Source: CAYQJL01 sp964612295 (GTDB lineage: Bacteria > Eisenbacteria > RBG-16-71-46 > CAIMUX01 > WJJG01). From it: a DNA stretch of 62,497 bases. Under the pieces are notes generated by a model that saw nothing but the letters and a program-made list of their open reading frames with translations, did no database searches and was not told the origin of the DNA. Shown here piece by piece: positions 1 through 8,877 of this stretch. The position numbers and the translations under genes are program-made. Every line of letters begins with the position of its first letter. Positions within the stretch are counted from its first letter, which is position 1. Location: the NCBI GenBank assembly GCA_964612295.1, contig CAZTDY010000017.1, forward strand, positions 1 through 62,497. The letters run 5' to 3'.

Positions 1-56
1 AGTGGCGTTCCTACGAGTCTCGCGTGGTGCGCGTGATGATGGATGTCGAGTTCTAG
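1..56 (+). CDS. 3' end of an upstream gene (partial)
   Basis: An open frame enters from the left edge and ends at TAG (54-56), giving a last stretch that reads RVVRVMMDVEF. It lies 32 bases before the STAS gene on the same strand, so it is probably the previous gene of the same operon. Too little is visible to name it. In comparable operons the partner would be an anti-sigma kinase or a PP2C phosphatase, but nothing here shows that. Confidence 0.35.
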   Translation, partial: WRSYESRVVRVMMDVEF

Positions 57-88
57 AGCAGAACGTGGTCGGATGAGAGGAGAAGGAC

Positions 89-427
89 ATGCAGTTCAGC
101 AGTCGGAAGGTCGGCGATGTTCTCGTGATTGACCTCAAAGGGAACTTGGAAGGCGGACCGGAATTCCTCAAGATCAAGGACGCGATCAAGGAGAAGCTCG
201 ACGCGGGCGAGCGGAAGATCCTCTTCAACATGGACGGCGTCGGCTTCTGCAACTCCACGGGGGTGGGGATCATCGTGACGCTCTATACCAGCATCAAGAA
301 CGCCGAAGGACAGATGAAGCTCTGCAACGCCAATAAGAAGGTCTCGCGGGTGATGATGATCACCAAACTGCTGGAAGTCTTTGATTCCTACTACGAGGAG
401 AGAGAGGCGCTCGACGCGTTCGCCTAG
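89..427 (+). CDS. STAS-domain anti-anti-sigma factor (SpoIIAA/RsbV-like)
   Basis: A 112-residue single STAS domain, the normal length for SpoIIAA/RsbV proteins. The family binds a serine-kinase anti-sigma factor and releases the sigma factor, and is switched off by phosphorylation of a serine. The usual DSSGLG loop is present as CNSTGVG, so Ser56 is the predicted phosphosite. The start is set by GAGAGGAGAAGG just upstream of the ATG. No sigma factor or kinase is visible in the window, but the gene to the left is cut off. The partner could therefore lie outside. Function as a partner-switching regulator is known for the family; the target here is unknown. Confidence 0.85.
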   Translation: MQFSSRKVGDVLVIDLKGNLEGGPEFLKIKDAIKEKLDAGERKILFNMDGVGFCNSTGVGIIVTLYTSIKNAEGQMKLCNANKKVSRVMMITKLLEVFDSYYEEREALDAFA

Positions 428-429
428 TC

Positions 430-465
430 GCCCGGAGGGGTTCGGAGCAGGCCGCGTTTCCGGGC
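430..465. terminator. Inverted repeat between convergent genes, possible bidirectional terminator
   Basis: GCCCGGA (430-436) and TCCGGGC (459-465) are perfect 7-base arms around a 22-base loop, lying between the ends of the STAS and AsmA genes. There is no T-run after either arm, so this would be a weak or factor-assisted terminator. Position between convergent genes is the main support. Confidence 0.3.
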
Positions 466-487
466 AGCCGCCGCGCGGAGGTTCGGC

Positions 488-3196
488 CTATTTCCTCTTC
501 AGCAGATCATTCAGGAGCTTCTGTGCATCCTTCTTCAGCTTCTCGCCGTCGGGTGATCCCGCCTTCGCCGAATCCCCTTCCTCGCCGATCAGATCCTTGA
601 TGAGCTGCCCAGCGCGATCGCCGAGCTGATCGGTGATCCGGTCCTGCTCCTCGGACAGACGCTGCCGAAGCAGACCCTGCGCCCGACTCGAAAGCGCGTG
701 CGTGTCGAGACCAACGCGAGGGGCATCGAAGGTGCCGCCGACCTTGACCGGCAGCAGCACCCGGTCCGCGGACTCGCTGGTGAGCACAGGTCGGAGTCCA
801 GCCGGCACATCCCTCAGGGCTTGGCCGGAAACGGCCTTCGGCAAGAGCAGGTCGAGGTTCATTCCCAACGTACCGTCCAGCGCCTGCCAGCCCGAGCCGG
901 TGACCTCGAGCCCCTCGGCCTTGAGTGACAGACCGTCGAAGTGCAGCTTCCCATCCTCAACCCGAAACGGCTGCAGCCAATCGGAGACCTGGAGATTCTG
1001 AAGTTCCGGTGCGTCGAAATAGGTCGCCAGGCTGTTCTGCAGCGGATGCTCACTGATGCTTGCCCCATAGGTCTGAAGGCTGCCGTTCGATGTGAAGGTG
1101 GTGAGGTCCAGGCTCAGATCATCGGCCAGATCTCCGCTCATTTCTGCTTCGGCATCGATCACGCCGCTCAGGTACTCGCCCAGCCGACCGAACCTGTTCA
1201 AGCCGGAGGCGTAGCTGTACAGCTCACTCGCGTGAACTTTTACAACGTCTGCCGTCAAATTGAAGGGAACGGAGGTGAGTGCGCGGCCGTCCACGTCGCC
1301 CTTGAGATGAAGTGCTCCTCCAAACACCAGGAGATCCACTCCCTCGATTCTGAGGTGGCCCTGATCGATTCTCACCAAACCACGGATCTGCTGCGCGAGA
1401 AGCCGGTCGTAGGAGAACTCATCGACTTCAAGGGCGATCTTCGCCGAGACCTTCCCCAGAGCAGCCAGGAAGAGCGGTGGCTGGTCGGGCGGAGCCTCCG
1501 CTTGCGGCTGGCCTCCGCGCTCTGCGGGAGGCGGGAGAATCTCATTGCAGTTGAGTGTGTGGGACTGGAGCGTGAGATCGCCGCTGAGGACACTGGTGAC
1601 ATCGTCCTCGTCCAGAAGCGCGGACCAGTTTCGTAGAGTTCCACTGAGGGCGAGGTCGCTCTCTCCAATCCGGGCATCGCAGCGCTTCAGCAGGATCTTC
1701 TGACCGTTGACGGTCAGGTGCCCCGACGCATTGCTGATGCCGTTCGGCATGGATTCGATAGCCAGGGCGGCATTCTCCCAGGTGAAGCTGCCGGTCAGCT
1801 TTAGATGATTGACCGCGGCGGGGCATCCGGAAGCAGAAAGATGTGCGTCCAGGTGGCCATCGGCTTCGATTTCCGAGGGGGCCGTGGCCGCCAACCAGGG
1901 GCCGACCTCATCCAGATTCAGATTGCCGACAAGGGTGACCTCAAATCGCTGATCGTCCGGCTCGGCGTCCAGCCCGTGCAGATCCGCCTGAGCTTTGAGG
2001 ATGCTCTTCCCAAGGAGTGCCTCCAGCCGGCGCAGTTCGAGCCGTTTGGGGGTGGCGGTCAAATCCACCGTCAGGCCGCTGATCGGATTCTCAATGTCCG
2101 GGTGGTGGATGCGTCCGTCGGCCAACACCAAAGAAAACTCGTAGTCGGGAAGCGCGTCTCCGCCGAGGGCTCCTCGGACCGTGGCCTGCAGCTGTACAGA
2201 GCCGGAGGACTGCAACTCTCGGGCCGCAGGCAGCAGATCCGCGGGAAGATAGGCGAGGATGCTGCCTACATCGGCCGCCCCCCCTTGGAGCCGTAGTGCG
2301 AGACTGAGGTTCCCGGAGTCAAGCCCGTCGAGGTGGCCTTCAGCTTGTACAGGAAGATCGCCCAGGGTGACCACCACGGATTCAATCGTGAGACGATCGT
2401 CCGAGGCGGAGTAGTGCAAGCTCTTCTCGAGTCGCACAGCAAGTCCTTCCCCGAAGGTTCCGGCCGGAAGATGCGCAAGAAGGGAGGCGATGTTCGAGTT
2501 TCCCGCCAGGCGCCAATCGCCGCTGGGCATCGCCGTCGCTGTCAGCTGTTCGTCGAATCCCGTGATCCTCAAGGTGGGCTCTCCAGGAGTTTCGAAGAAC
2601 TGAAGCTCGCCGTCCCGGATCAGGAGGCGCTCGACGTGAACCTGGAGGGGCAGCGCGGAGGAGCCGGCTTCGGCTGCGGGATCATCCTGCACGTCTTCCG
2701 GTCTCTCTTCCGACAGCTCCGGGGGCGGTGACTGCGCCGGAGCTGCGGCCGGCCGGTCATCCGCGGTTGCGCCACCGCTCGCGTTCGGCGCCTGCTCAGG
2801 AGGGGGCGAGGCAGTTGCCCCGGCCGTGCTCTCGTTGGCGAGCTCGATCAGCACGCGAGGGCGGACCAGCTCAACTTGGCTGACGTGGATCTGTTTGCGG
2901 ATCAAAGGCCCCAGGGCCACGCGCAGGTCCAGCGCATCCATCTCGATCGTCTGACGGGGGCCGGTCGGCGCGCTGCCGACAGATACTCCGTCCAGCCGCA
3001 GCCGCGTGGAGGGAAAGAGACGGATGGCCAGATCCTGAACGACCACGTTCCGCCCCGACCGTTCCTCGAGGACCTCCACGATCCGTGTGCGAATCAGATC
3101 CCGAGGCAGGAGCAGCGGACCGACCACTACCACCAGGGCAAGCAGAAGAACGATGGACACCAGGATCCACACCAGAATCTTTGCCCCGCGCGGCAT
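488..3196 (-). CDS. AsmA family protein (AsmA/TamB-like lipid-transport bridge)
   Basis: A 902-residue protein with one N-terminal membrane helix (about residues 7-30) followed by a long periplasmic beta-rich region. The sequence after the helix (LLLPRDLIRTRIVEVLEE and the following SGRNVVVQDLAIRLFP) is the typical AsmA N-terminus, where the chain begins a repeating beta-groove. The C-terminal part (about 640-830) carries the conserved AsmA block, and the end is a charged helix (RQRLSEEQDRITDQLGDRAG). A Pro/Ala-rich linker sits at about 125-185. AGGAGG lies before the ATG. AsmA-clan proteins span the periplasm and are linked to phospholipid transport or outer-membrane assembly; the specific role here is inferred only. 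The gene is convergent with the STAS gene and divergent from the M24 peptidase. Confidence 0.85.
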   Translation of the reverse strand: MPRGAKILVWILVSIVLLLALVVVVGPLLLPRDLIRTRIVEVLEERSGRNVVVQDLAIRLFPSTRLRLDGVSVGSAPTGPRQTIEMDALDLRVALGPLIRKQIHVSQVELVRPRVLIELANESTAGATASPPPEQAPNASGGATADDRPAAAPAQSPPPELSEERPEDVQDDPAAEAGSSALPLQVHVERLLIRDGELQFFETPGEPTLRITGFDEQLTATAMPSGDWRLAGNSNIASLLAHLPAGTFGEGLAVRLEKSLHYSASDDRLTIESVVVTLGDLPVQAEGHLDGLDSGNLSLALRLQGGAADVGSILAYLPADLLPAARELQSSGSVQLQATVRGALGGDALPDYEFSLVLADGRIHHPDIENPISGLTVDLTATPKRLELRRLEALLGKSILKAQADLHGLDAEPDDQRFEVTLVGNLNLDEVGPWLAATAPSEIEADGHLDAHLSASGCPAAVNHLKLTGSFTWENAALAIESMPNGISNASGHLTVNGQKILLKRCDARIGESDLALSGTLRNWSALLDEDDVTSVLSGDLTLQSHTLNCNEILPPPAERGGQPQAEAPPDQPPLFLAALGKVSAKIALEVDEFSYDRLLAQQIRGLVRIDQGHLRIEGVDLLVFGGALHLKGDVDGRALTSVPFNLTADVVKVHASELYSYASGLNRFGRLGEYLSGVIDAEAEMSGDLADDLSLDLTTFTSNGSLQTYGASISEHPLQNSLATYFDAPELQNLQVSDWLQPFRVEDGKLHFDGLSLKAEGLEVTGSGWQALDGTLGMNLDLLLPKAVSGQALRDVPAGLRPVLTSESADRVLLPVKVGGTFDAPRVGLDTHALSSRAQGLLRQRLSEEQDRITDQLGDRAGQLIKDLIGEEGDSAKAGSPDGEKLKKDAQKLLNDLLKRK

Positions 3197-3305
3197 GCTC
3201 CACCTCCTGACACAAACCTCTTATCTATGCTACCGTCGATGCTGATCCGTGCACGGCGCCGGATCAAGAAGAATACACAACTATAAGATGTCAAGGAGTC
3301 CGCCA

Positions 3306-4517
3306 ATGTTCCCGCTCGAGCGGCATCAGCCCTACTTGGTTCCCCGCATGGAGATAGAGGCAAGAGTGGCCGCGTTTCAGCAACGCCTCCAGAGCCAGGA
3401 TATTGCCCTCGCCTGGATCGACCACCAGGCCGACCGGTTCTACTTCACCGGCTCGATCCAGGACGGAGCCCTTCTGATGCCGGCCGATGGTCCTCCTCGG
3501 TTCTTCGTGAGGCGCAGCCTGAAGCGGGCCCAGAGCGAGTCGCCGCTGGAACTGGAGGTCTTCCCCGGCCGGCGGAATCTGGCCGCCATCGCCGGTGAGA
3601 TACTCCCCGCCGGTGGCCGCCTCGGCCTCTCCCTGGATGTCACCCCGGCGGCGTCCTACCTGTGGCTGCAGGAGCAACTGCCCAGCGTCCCGCTTGCCGA
3701 CCTCACCCTCGAGCTCAAACTCCAGAAGGCGGTCAAGAGCGACTGGGAGAGAGCTCAGATTCGAGCTGCGGCCGCGAAGACCGCGGTGATCTTCGATGAA
3801 ATCGACCAGCATCTCCGCGAAGGGTGTACCGAGTTGGAGCTCAGCTCATCCGTTGAGCACCGGCTCCGGCTCATGGGTCACGGCGGCACGGTCCGCATCC
3901 GTCGTCCGGGAGCCGACCTCTCCATGCTCTACGCCGTCTCCGGCCAGGGTGGACTCTATCCCACGAACTTCGACGGTCCCGTGGGTGGCGAGGGCCTCTA
4001 CCCGTTCTCCTCGCCCGGCTCGGGATGGAAGTCCATTACAGCCAAGGAGACGGTCATGTTGGACATGGTCTTCGCCTACAACGGCTATCATTCCGACATC
4101 GCCCGCACCTTCTGTACCGGCCGGAAACTGCCGGCGGGCGCTCAGGAGGCCCACGAGCGTTGTCTGGAAACGCTGCGCTACCTCGAAGAGCGTCTCACGC
4201 CCGGCACCCGCTGCGACGAACTGTTCCGCGAGACCCTGGCCTGGGTCCAAGGTCGGGGGGAGCCGGAAGGGTTCATGGGTTACGGCGAGAACCGGGTGAA
4301 GTTCTTCGGCCACGGGGTCGGATTGGAACTGGACGAGTTCCCGATTCTCGCGGACCGGGTCGAACTGGCTCTTCAGCCCGGGATGGTCGTGGCCGTTGAA
4401 CCGAAGGCGTTCCTCGAAGGGGTCGGGCCGGTCGGCGTCGAAAACACCTATGTGATCGAAGAGGACGGTTGTGAAAGTCTCTGCAAGAGTCCGCAGGAGA
4501 TCGTCTGTATAGGTTGA
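3306..4517 (+). CDS. M24 family metallopeptidase (Xaa-Pro dipeptidase/aminopeptidase P-like)
   Basis: 403 residues from ATG 3306, chosen over upstream ATGs because AAGGAG (3292-3297) has ideal spacing. The N-terminal half is a creatinase-type domain (residues about 15-165) and the C-terminal half the pita-bread M24 fold. All five metal ligands are visible: Asp in MLDMVF and Asp in HSDIART, His in FFGHGVG, Glu in AVEPKAF and Glu in VGVENTY. It should cleave N-terminal residues or dipeptides next to proline in the cytoplasm. No signal peptide. Substrate not deducible. Its 3' end faces the glycosyltransferase gene with 15 bases between. Confidence 0.88.
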   Translation: MFPLERHQPYLVPRMEIEARVAAFQQRLQSQDIALAWIDHQADRFYFTGSIQDGALLMPADGPPRFFVRRSLKRAQSESPLELEVFPGRRNLAAIAGEILPAGGRLGLSLDVTPAASYLWLQEQLPSVPLADLTLELKLQKAVKSDWERAQIRAAAAKTAVIFDEIDQHLREGCTELELSSSVEHRLRLMGHGGTVRIRRPGADLSMLYAVSGQGGLYPTNFDGPVGGEGLYPFSSPGSGWKSITAKETVMLDMVFAYNGYHSDIARTFCTGRKLPAGAQEAHERCLETLRYLEERLTPGTRCDELFRETLAWVQGRGEPEGFMGYGENRVKFFGHGVGLELDEFPILADRVELALQPGMVVAVEPKAFLEGVGPVGVENTYVIEEDGCESLCKSPQEIVCIG

Positions 4518-4523
4518 TGCGAT

Positions 4524-4542
4524 CGGCCGCGATCAACGGCCG
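4524..4542. terminator. Weak hairpin at convergent gene ends
   Basis: CGGCC (4524-4528) and GGCCG (4538-4542) form a 5-base stem followed on the plus strand by CTTTCT. It spans the short gap between the M24 peptidase and the glycosyltransferase stop codons and could end transcription from the left. Short stem, so low confidence. Confidence 0.25.
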
Positions 4543-5609
4543 GCTTTCTGAACCATCGATTCGATTCGCTCATCCAGCCGCCGGAAGAGGTCTTCGTTCC
4601 CGCAGAATAGGTCGTGATCTCGCGCGATGTTCCGACGGAAGTAGGGAAGGCCTTCCAGGAACATACGAAGCCGCGCTTGCGACGGCGTCAGATCGTAGAG
4701 ACCGTATCCCAGCTTCTGCAGATAGTACCCGTTGAGCATCTGCTCGAACTGGTGGTCGATCGGGATCGAGTAGATCGGCTTGCCCAGGAACAGGGCCTCG
4801 CTCATGAGCGTGTAGCCCCCGTTCGTGATGACCGCCTTCGCGGCGGCCACATCCCGCAGGAATCCGTCGGTGCTGGGCGGCTTGAAGGTGATGTTGTCCT
4901 TCTGGCCGCTCTGCTGTTCGAATCCGTAGGCCAGGAACGGATCATTGCTGCCCTTGACCGACTCCAGCACCCCGCGCGCCTCGGGCGTGGTGGCGTAGAT
5001 CACGATGGGTCCTTTATGAGACGGCTCCTGCTCGAGGACCTCGCTGCGCAGGATGGGGCCGATGGTCTCTGAACGGCGGCTGTAGGTCTTCTTGATCGGC
5101 GGAAAGAAGAAGCTGGTGACGTAGTAATGATCCGCGAACCAGTACATGTTGTCGGTCACGGTGCGGGCGGCGCGGTAGTCCGCCCTCCAGGGGTAGGGAA
5201 ACTCCAGGCGGTAGTGCGACAAGATGTGTTGATGATTGATGCTTAAGAAAGGGACGTTGAAGCTCTTCGCGTAGGGCACGAACGGTTCGAAGTCGGTGAT
5301 CGCCAGATGGGGTTTGAACTCCTTCACGCACTTGACCAGAACGCGGATGGTATCGCCTGCCTCGATGGACCCGTCCTGGATGTTCTTCTGGATGGTCTTG
5401 AGCAGATCGAGACGTTCGCCATCGAACACGAATCCGAGCCCCAGAATGCGGGTGACATCATCGAAGTGTTCGGTGAGGTAGTCGTAGGCCTTGTGCGAGG
5501 TGAAGATCTTGACCTCGTGGCCTTGGGCGAGGAGATGCTCGATGATCAGCTTGCTGCGCGAGCTGTGACCGCGACCCTCGCCTTGAACGCCATACATGAT
5601 ACGCGCCAT
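4533..5609 (-). CDS. Glycosyltransferase, MJ1255/VC2487 family (GT-B fold)
   Basis: 358 residues opening with RIMYGVQGEGRGHSSRS, the glycine-rich loop that begins GT-B enzymes of the UDP-GlcNAc transferase (MurG-like) superfamily. The C-terminal half has the donor-site pattern AAKAVITNGGYTLMSEAL followed by GKPIYSIPIDHQFEQ, as in the MJ1255/VC2487 (TIGR00661) family. It probably transfers a sugar from a nucleotide-sugar in the cytoplasm; donor and acceptor are unknown. It starts 11 bases after the histidine kinase ends, with GAAGGGA inside the kinase's 3' end, so it is the third gene of a response regulator - kinase - glycosyltransferase operon. This suggests the pair controls a surface-sugar function. 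Confidence 0.8.
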   Translation of the reverse strand: MARIMYGVQGEGRGHSSRSKLIIEHLLAQGHEVKIFTSHKAYDYLTEHFDDVTRILGLGFVFDGERLDLLKTIQKNIQDGSIEAGDTIRVLVKCVKEFKPHLAITDFEPFVPYAKSFNVPFLSINHQHILSHYRLEFPYPWRADYRAARTVTDNMYWFADHYYVTSFFFPPIKKTYSRRSETIGPILRSEVLEQEPSHKGPIVIYATTPEARGVLESVKGSNDPFLAYGFEQQSGQKDNITFKPPSTDGFLRDVAAAKAVITNGGYTLMSEALFLGKPIYSIPIDHQFEQMLNGYYLQKLGYGLYDLTPSQARLRMFLEGLPYFRRNIARDHDLFCGNEDLFRRLDERIESMVQKAGR

Positions 5610-5620
5610 AGACAGTCCCT

Positions 5621-7036
5621 TCAGGGGGCAATGGGTGTGCGGCCCTGCAGCGGCACCCCGTGAGGCGGCAGGTTGTCCAGGGGAATGGTGATCGTGAACG
5701 TGGTTCCGACGCCTTCTTCGCTCTTCAGCTCGAGGAGACCGCCGTGCAAGGACACGGCCTCGTTCGCGATGGCCAGCCCCAGGCCCGTGCCCTCCGCAAA
5801 GTGTTTCGCATTCGGCGCCCGGACGAACTCTAAGAAGATGTCGGCCTGCAGCGCTTCGGGAATCCCGATCCCTTCATCGATGATCTCGATCACGACCTTC
5901 TCGGAGGCGACTCCCAGGTTGACCCACACCCGTCCCGGAGGATCGGAGTATTTGATCGCGTTTTGAATCAGATTCTCGAGCGCGAACCCCAGATCCTCGG
6001 GAGCGGCCCACGCAAGTTGCACATCCTCCTGGATCTCGGTCAGGATCTCGATCTCGCGCCGTTCGGCGAAGGGACCCAGCGCCGCCAAGACAGTAGCAAC
6101 CAATTGATCGATGCGCACATCCGGCTGCCAAGGGGTCGAAGCCTGGCCTTCCCGAATCTTCGCCAGGCCCAACAGATCGTTGACGATCATCAGCAGACCA
6201 TCGACCCGCTCGACCGATCCACTCAGCAGCCGGGCTCCGCGTTCGGTGGACGGGTCGACAATCCCCCGCCTGAGGACATCCAGCGAGGTCTTGACCGTGC
6301 CCAGGGGTGAGCGCAGCTGGTGTGCGGAGAGCCGCATGTAATGGGACTTGCGTCGTTCGACATCCTGGATGTCCGCGAGGGCCTGTTCCAGCTCGGCGGT
6401 CTTGTCGCCGAGCTGCACGGTCGTTTCCAGCAGCCGCAAGGTGCCTTCCTTCAAGCGGACCGTAACGCCGCCGGTCAGGTAGATGACGCCATACACGGCG
6501 ACGGCGATGGCGGCCATGTACATCCCGCCCAGGCCCCCGGGAATCGAGATCTGCTGGATCGGGGGATAGGGTTGGAGAAGGCCGGTGACCACCATCATCT
6601 GCAAGGCAAGGAGAGCGACACACACCGCGGATGCCACCAGGTACATGGTGCGGTTCGGAATCAGGATGGTCCCGATGGCCATGTGGAAGGCGAAGAAGTA
6701 CAGAACCGGGCTATGCAGGCCCCCCGTGAAGTACACGGTCACGAGAAGCGCCATCAAATCCAGGGCGATTTGGACGATTGCCCGGACCTGCAGGTAGGCC
6801 AGCGAGCGGGAGGCCTCCTCCGGCTCCCGCATCCGGGCGCCGTAGTAGAGGTTGTAGGATGCGACGAAGATCGCCACGAGCAGGAGGCCCGGCCACAGAT
6901 GGGGAACCTCCAGAGCTGGGCCGAGCAGTGAGGAGATTGCCAGGCCGCCAACCGCGATCCAGCGCAGGCGGCTGAACCAGAGTAGTCGCCCGTGGAGCTC
7001 ATGCGCCAAGGAGAACGCGAAGGAAACCTGGCTCAT
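5621..7036 (-). CDS. Membrane sensor histidine kinase
   Basis: 471 residues: about six membrane helices (residues 25-190), a short coiled coil (200-230), HisKA and HATPase. The phosphoacceptor is His239 in SAHQLRSPL, a variant of the usual SHELRTPL. ATP-site boxes are intact: N-box ENLIQNAIKYS, G1 DEGIGIP, F-box near FVRAP, G2 GTGLGLAI. No periplasmic sensor domain is visible, so it may sense through its membrane helices, as the 7TMR/MASE-type kinases do. Its ATG overlaps the stop of the upstream response regulator (ATGA), which indicates translational coupling and that the two work as a pair. Confidence 0.92.
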   Translation of the reverse strand: MSQVSFAFSLAHELHGRLLWFSRLRWIAVGGLAISSLLGPALEVPHLWPGLLLVAIFVASYNLYYGARMREPEEASRSLAYLQVRAIVQIALDLMALLVTVYFTGGLHSPVLYFFAFHMAIGTILIPNRTMYLVASAVCVALLALQMMVVTGLLQPYPPIQQISIPGGLGGMYMAAIAVAVYGVIYLTGGVTVRLKEGTLRLLETTVQLGDKTAELEQALADIQDVERRKSHYMRLSAHQLRSPLGTVKTSLDVLRRGIVDPSTERGARLLSGSVERVDGLLMIVNDLLGLAKIREGQASTPWQPDVRIDQLVATVLAALGPFAERREIEILTEIQEDVQLAWAAPEDLGFALENLIQNAIKYSDPPGRVWVNLGVASEKVVIEIIDEGIGIPEALQADIFLEFVRAPNAKHFAEGTGLGLAIANEAVSLHGGLLELKSEEGVGTTFTITIPLDNLPPHGVPLQGRTPIAP

Positions 7037-7422
7037 GCCTCATCCGGGGATACGAGCTCCTTGACCACGCTGACCAGTTTGTCCGGATCGACCGGCTTCT
7101 CCAGGTACCGGTCGTGGGGCGCGGATCCGTCTTCGACCGCCAGGCGGTATTTGTAGAGCTCATCCACACCCGTCAGCATGACGATCGGGATATGCTTGGT
7201 CTTGGGATCATCCTTGATGGCCCGGGCCACGTCATATCCCTCGGCGATATAGTCCATCATGACGTCCAGCAGGACGATGTCGGGTGGATCGCTCTTGATC
7301 GCCTCCAGCGCGCCCTTGCCATTCGGGGCCGTCCGCACGTCAAAGTGGGCCTCGAGTACGGCGCTCACCGCGTCCACGAACACAGCATCATCATCCACCA
7401 TGAGTACTTTCTTCTTGGCCAT
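7033..7422 (-). CDS. Stand-alone receiver domain (CheY-like response regulator)
   Basis: 129 residues from ATG 7422; the AGGAGG immediately upstream decides this start over one 22 codons earlier. It is a single REC domain: acidic pocket Asp10-Asp12 (MVDDD), phosphoacceptor Asp53 (LLDVMM), Thr84 and Lys109 (YLEKP) are all present. There is no output domain, so it must act by protein contact or as a phosphorelay step. First gene of the operon with the kinase and glycosyltransferase. Confidence 0.92.
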   Translation of the reverse strand: MAKKKVLMVDDDAVFVDAVSAVLEAHFDVRTAPNGKGALEAIKSDPPDIVLLDVMMDYIAEGYDVARAIKDDPKTKHIPIVMLTGVDELYKYRLAVEDGSAPHDRYLEKPVDPDKLVSVVKELVSPDEA

Positions 7423-7705
7423 GTCTCCTCCTTGAACCACAGATCCAAGGCCCCGGCGGCCGTCCGGCCCCAAGGGCCTCTCGGTCACTCAACGTTACAG
7501 CCTTTCTAATCGCCGTGGCAAGGCGATCTTATCTGGATCGGCCTTCCCCCGGGTCGATGGCCGGGGCCCGGGAGATCCTTTGCCCGGTCCCGTGGCTCCA
7601 CCTTGCGCCGACGCCCGCTAAACCCTTAGAATCATCCTTTCAAAACCTGAACAACCCTGATGACTCGATTCCCCCATCGAAAGGCCAATTTGGAAGGAGG
7701 AGCTG

Positions 7706-8824
7706 GTGGATCCACGCAATGCCGTGCTTGCAGATGTCTTGGTGAATTACTCTTGCGCCGTCAAGAAGGGTGAGAAGCTCCTTGTCGAAACCAGTGGGTT
7801 CGAGCCCCTCGAGCTCGTGGAGAACATCATCCGGGTGGCCACGAAGAAGGGCGCCCATGTCTACTACGATATTCATCACGACAGGCTGACGCGGGCGTTC
7901 CTGTTGGCCGCGAATGAAGATCAGATCAAAGCCCAGAAGAAATACCCGATCCACCGCATGAAGGACATGGACTGCTATATCGGCATCCGCGGGGGAGACA
8001 ACATCGCCGAAATGTCCGACGTGCCTTCGAAGCAGACCGGGTTGTACGCCAAACACTATCGCAAGCCCGTCCATCTGGGGGTCCGCGTGCCCAAGACGCG
8101 CTGGGTCGTGCTTCGCTATCCCAACAACTCGATGGCGCAGAGCGCCAACCTGCCCCTGGCGCCTTTCACGGACTTCTACTACGACGTCTGTACAATGGAC
8201 TACCGCAAGATGTCGAAGGCCACTAACCCCCTCGTCCGGTTGATGAACCGGACCGACAAGGTCCACATCAAAGGGCCCAAGACGGATCTTCGTTTCTCGA
8301 TCAAGGGAATCCCCGCCATCAAGTGCGACGGCAAGCTGAACATCCCCGACGGTGAGTGCTTCACGGCTCCCGTTCGTGACAGCGTTGAGGGGACTGTCTG
8401 CTTCAACGCAGGGTCTCTGCAGGACGGGACGGTGTTTGGAGATATTCATCTGACCTTCGCGAAGGGGAAGGTGATCAAGGCCGATGCGGGGCCCAGCACC
8501 AAGAAGCTGAACGAGATCTTGGATCGCGACCCCGGCTCGCGGTATGTCGGTGAGTTTGCCTTCGGGTTCAACCCGTTCGTCACCACGCCCATGCTCGACA
8601 TTCTCTTTGATGAGAAGATCGCCGGCTCGTTCCACATGGCGTTGGGCAACGCCTATGACGATGCTCCCAACGGGAACAAATCGTCACTCCATTGGGATCT
8701 GGTCTGTATTCAAACCCCCAAGATGGGCGGCGGCGAGATCTGGCTCGACGGGAAGCTGGTTCGCAAGAACGGTCTTTTCGTGACCCCTGCCCTGAAGGGT
8801 CTGAATCCGGCGAAACTGAAGTAG
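7706..8824 (+). CDS. M29-type metallo-aminopeptidase (AmpS/AmpT-like)
   Basis: 372 residues starting at GTG 7706, preceded by GGAAGGAGGAG. The family's ligands for the two metal ions can be matched: Glu in PDGECF, Glu in VGEFAFG, His in GSFHMALG, Tyr in GNAYDD, and His/Asp in LHWDLV. M29 enzymes remove N-terminal residues from peptides in the cytoplasm. Length is slightly shorter than the classical ~410-residue thermophile enzymes. The 217-base gap to the left is a divergent promoter region shared with the two-component operon. Confidence 0.85.
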   Translation: MDPRNAVLADVLVNYSCAVKKGEKLLVETSGFEPLELVENIIRVATKKGAHVYYDIHHDRLTRAFLLAANEDQIKAQKKYPIHRMKDMDCYIGIRGGDNIAEMSDVPSKQTGLYAKHYRKPVHLGVRVPKTRWVVLRYPNNSMAQSANLPLAPFTDFYYDVCTMDYRKMSKATNPLVRLMNRTDKVHIKGPKTDLRFSIKGIPAIKCDGKLNIPDGECFTAPVRDSVEGTVCFNAGSLQDGTVFGDIHLTFAKGKVIKADAGPSTKKLNEILDRDPGSRYVGEFAFGFNPFVTTPMLDILFDEKIAGSFHMALGNAYDDAPNGNKSSLHWDLVCIQTPKMGGGEIWLDGKLVRKNGLFVTPALKGLNPAKLK

Positions 8825-8877
8825 TCCAGGGAGAACACTCCCTTTCCGATCACAGCTGACACGAGGAGAGCCACGGG

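Noticed and set aside
3249..3305. Longer N-terminus for the M24 peptidase
   Set aside because: The upstream ATGs have no ribosome site, while AAGGAG is ideally placed for ATG 3306 and the family start begins there.
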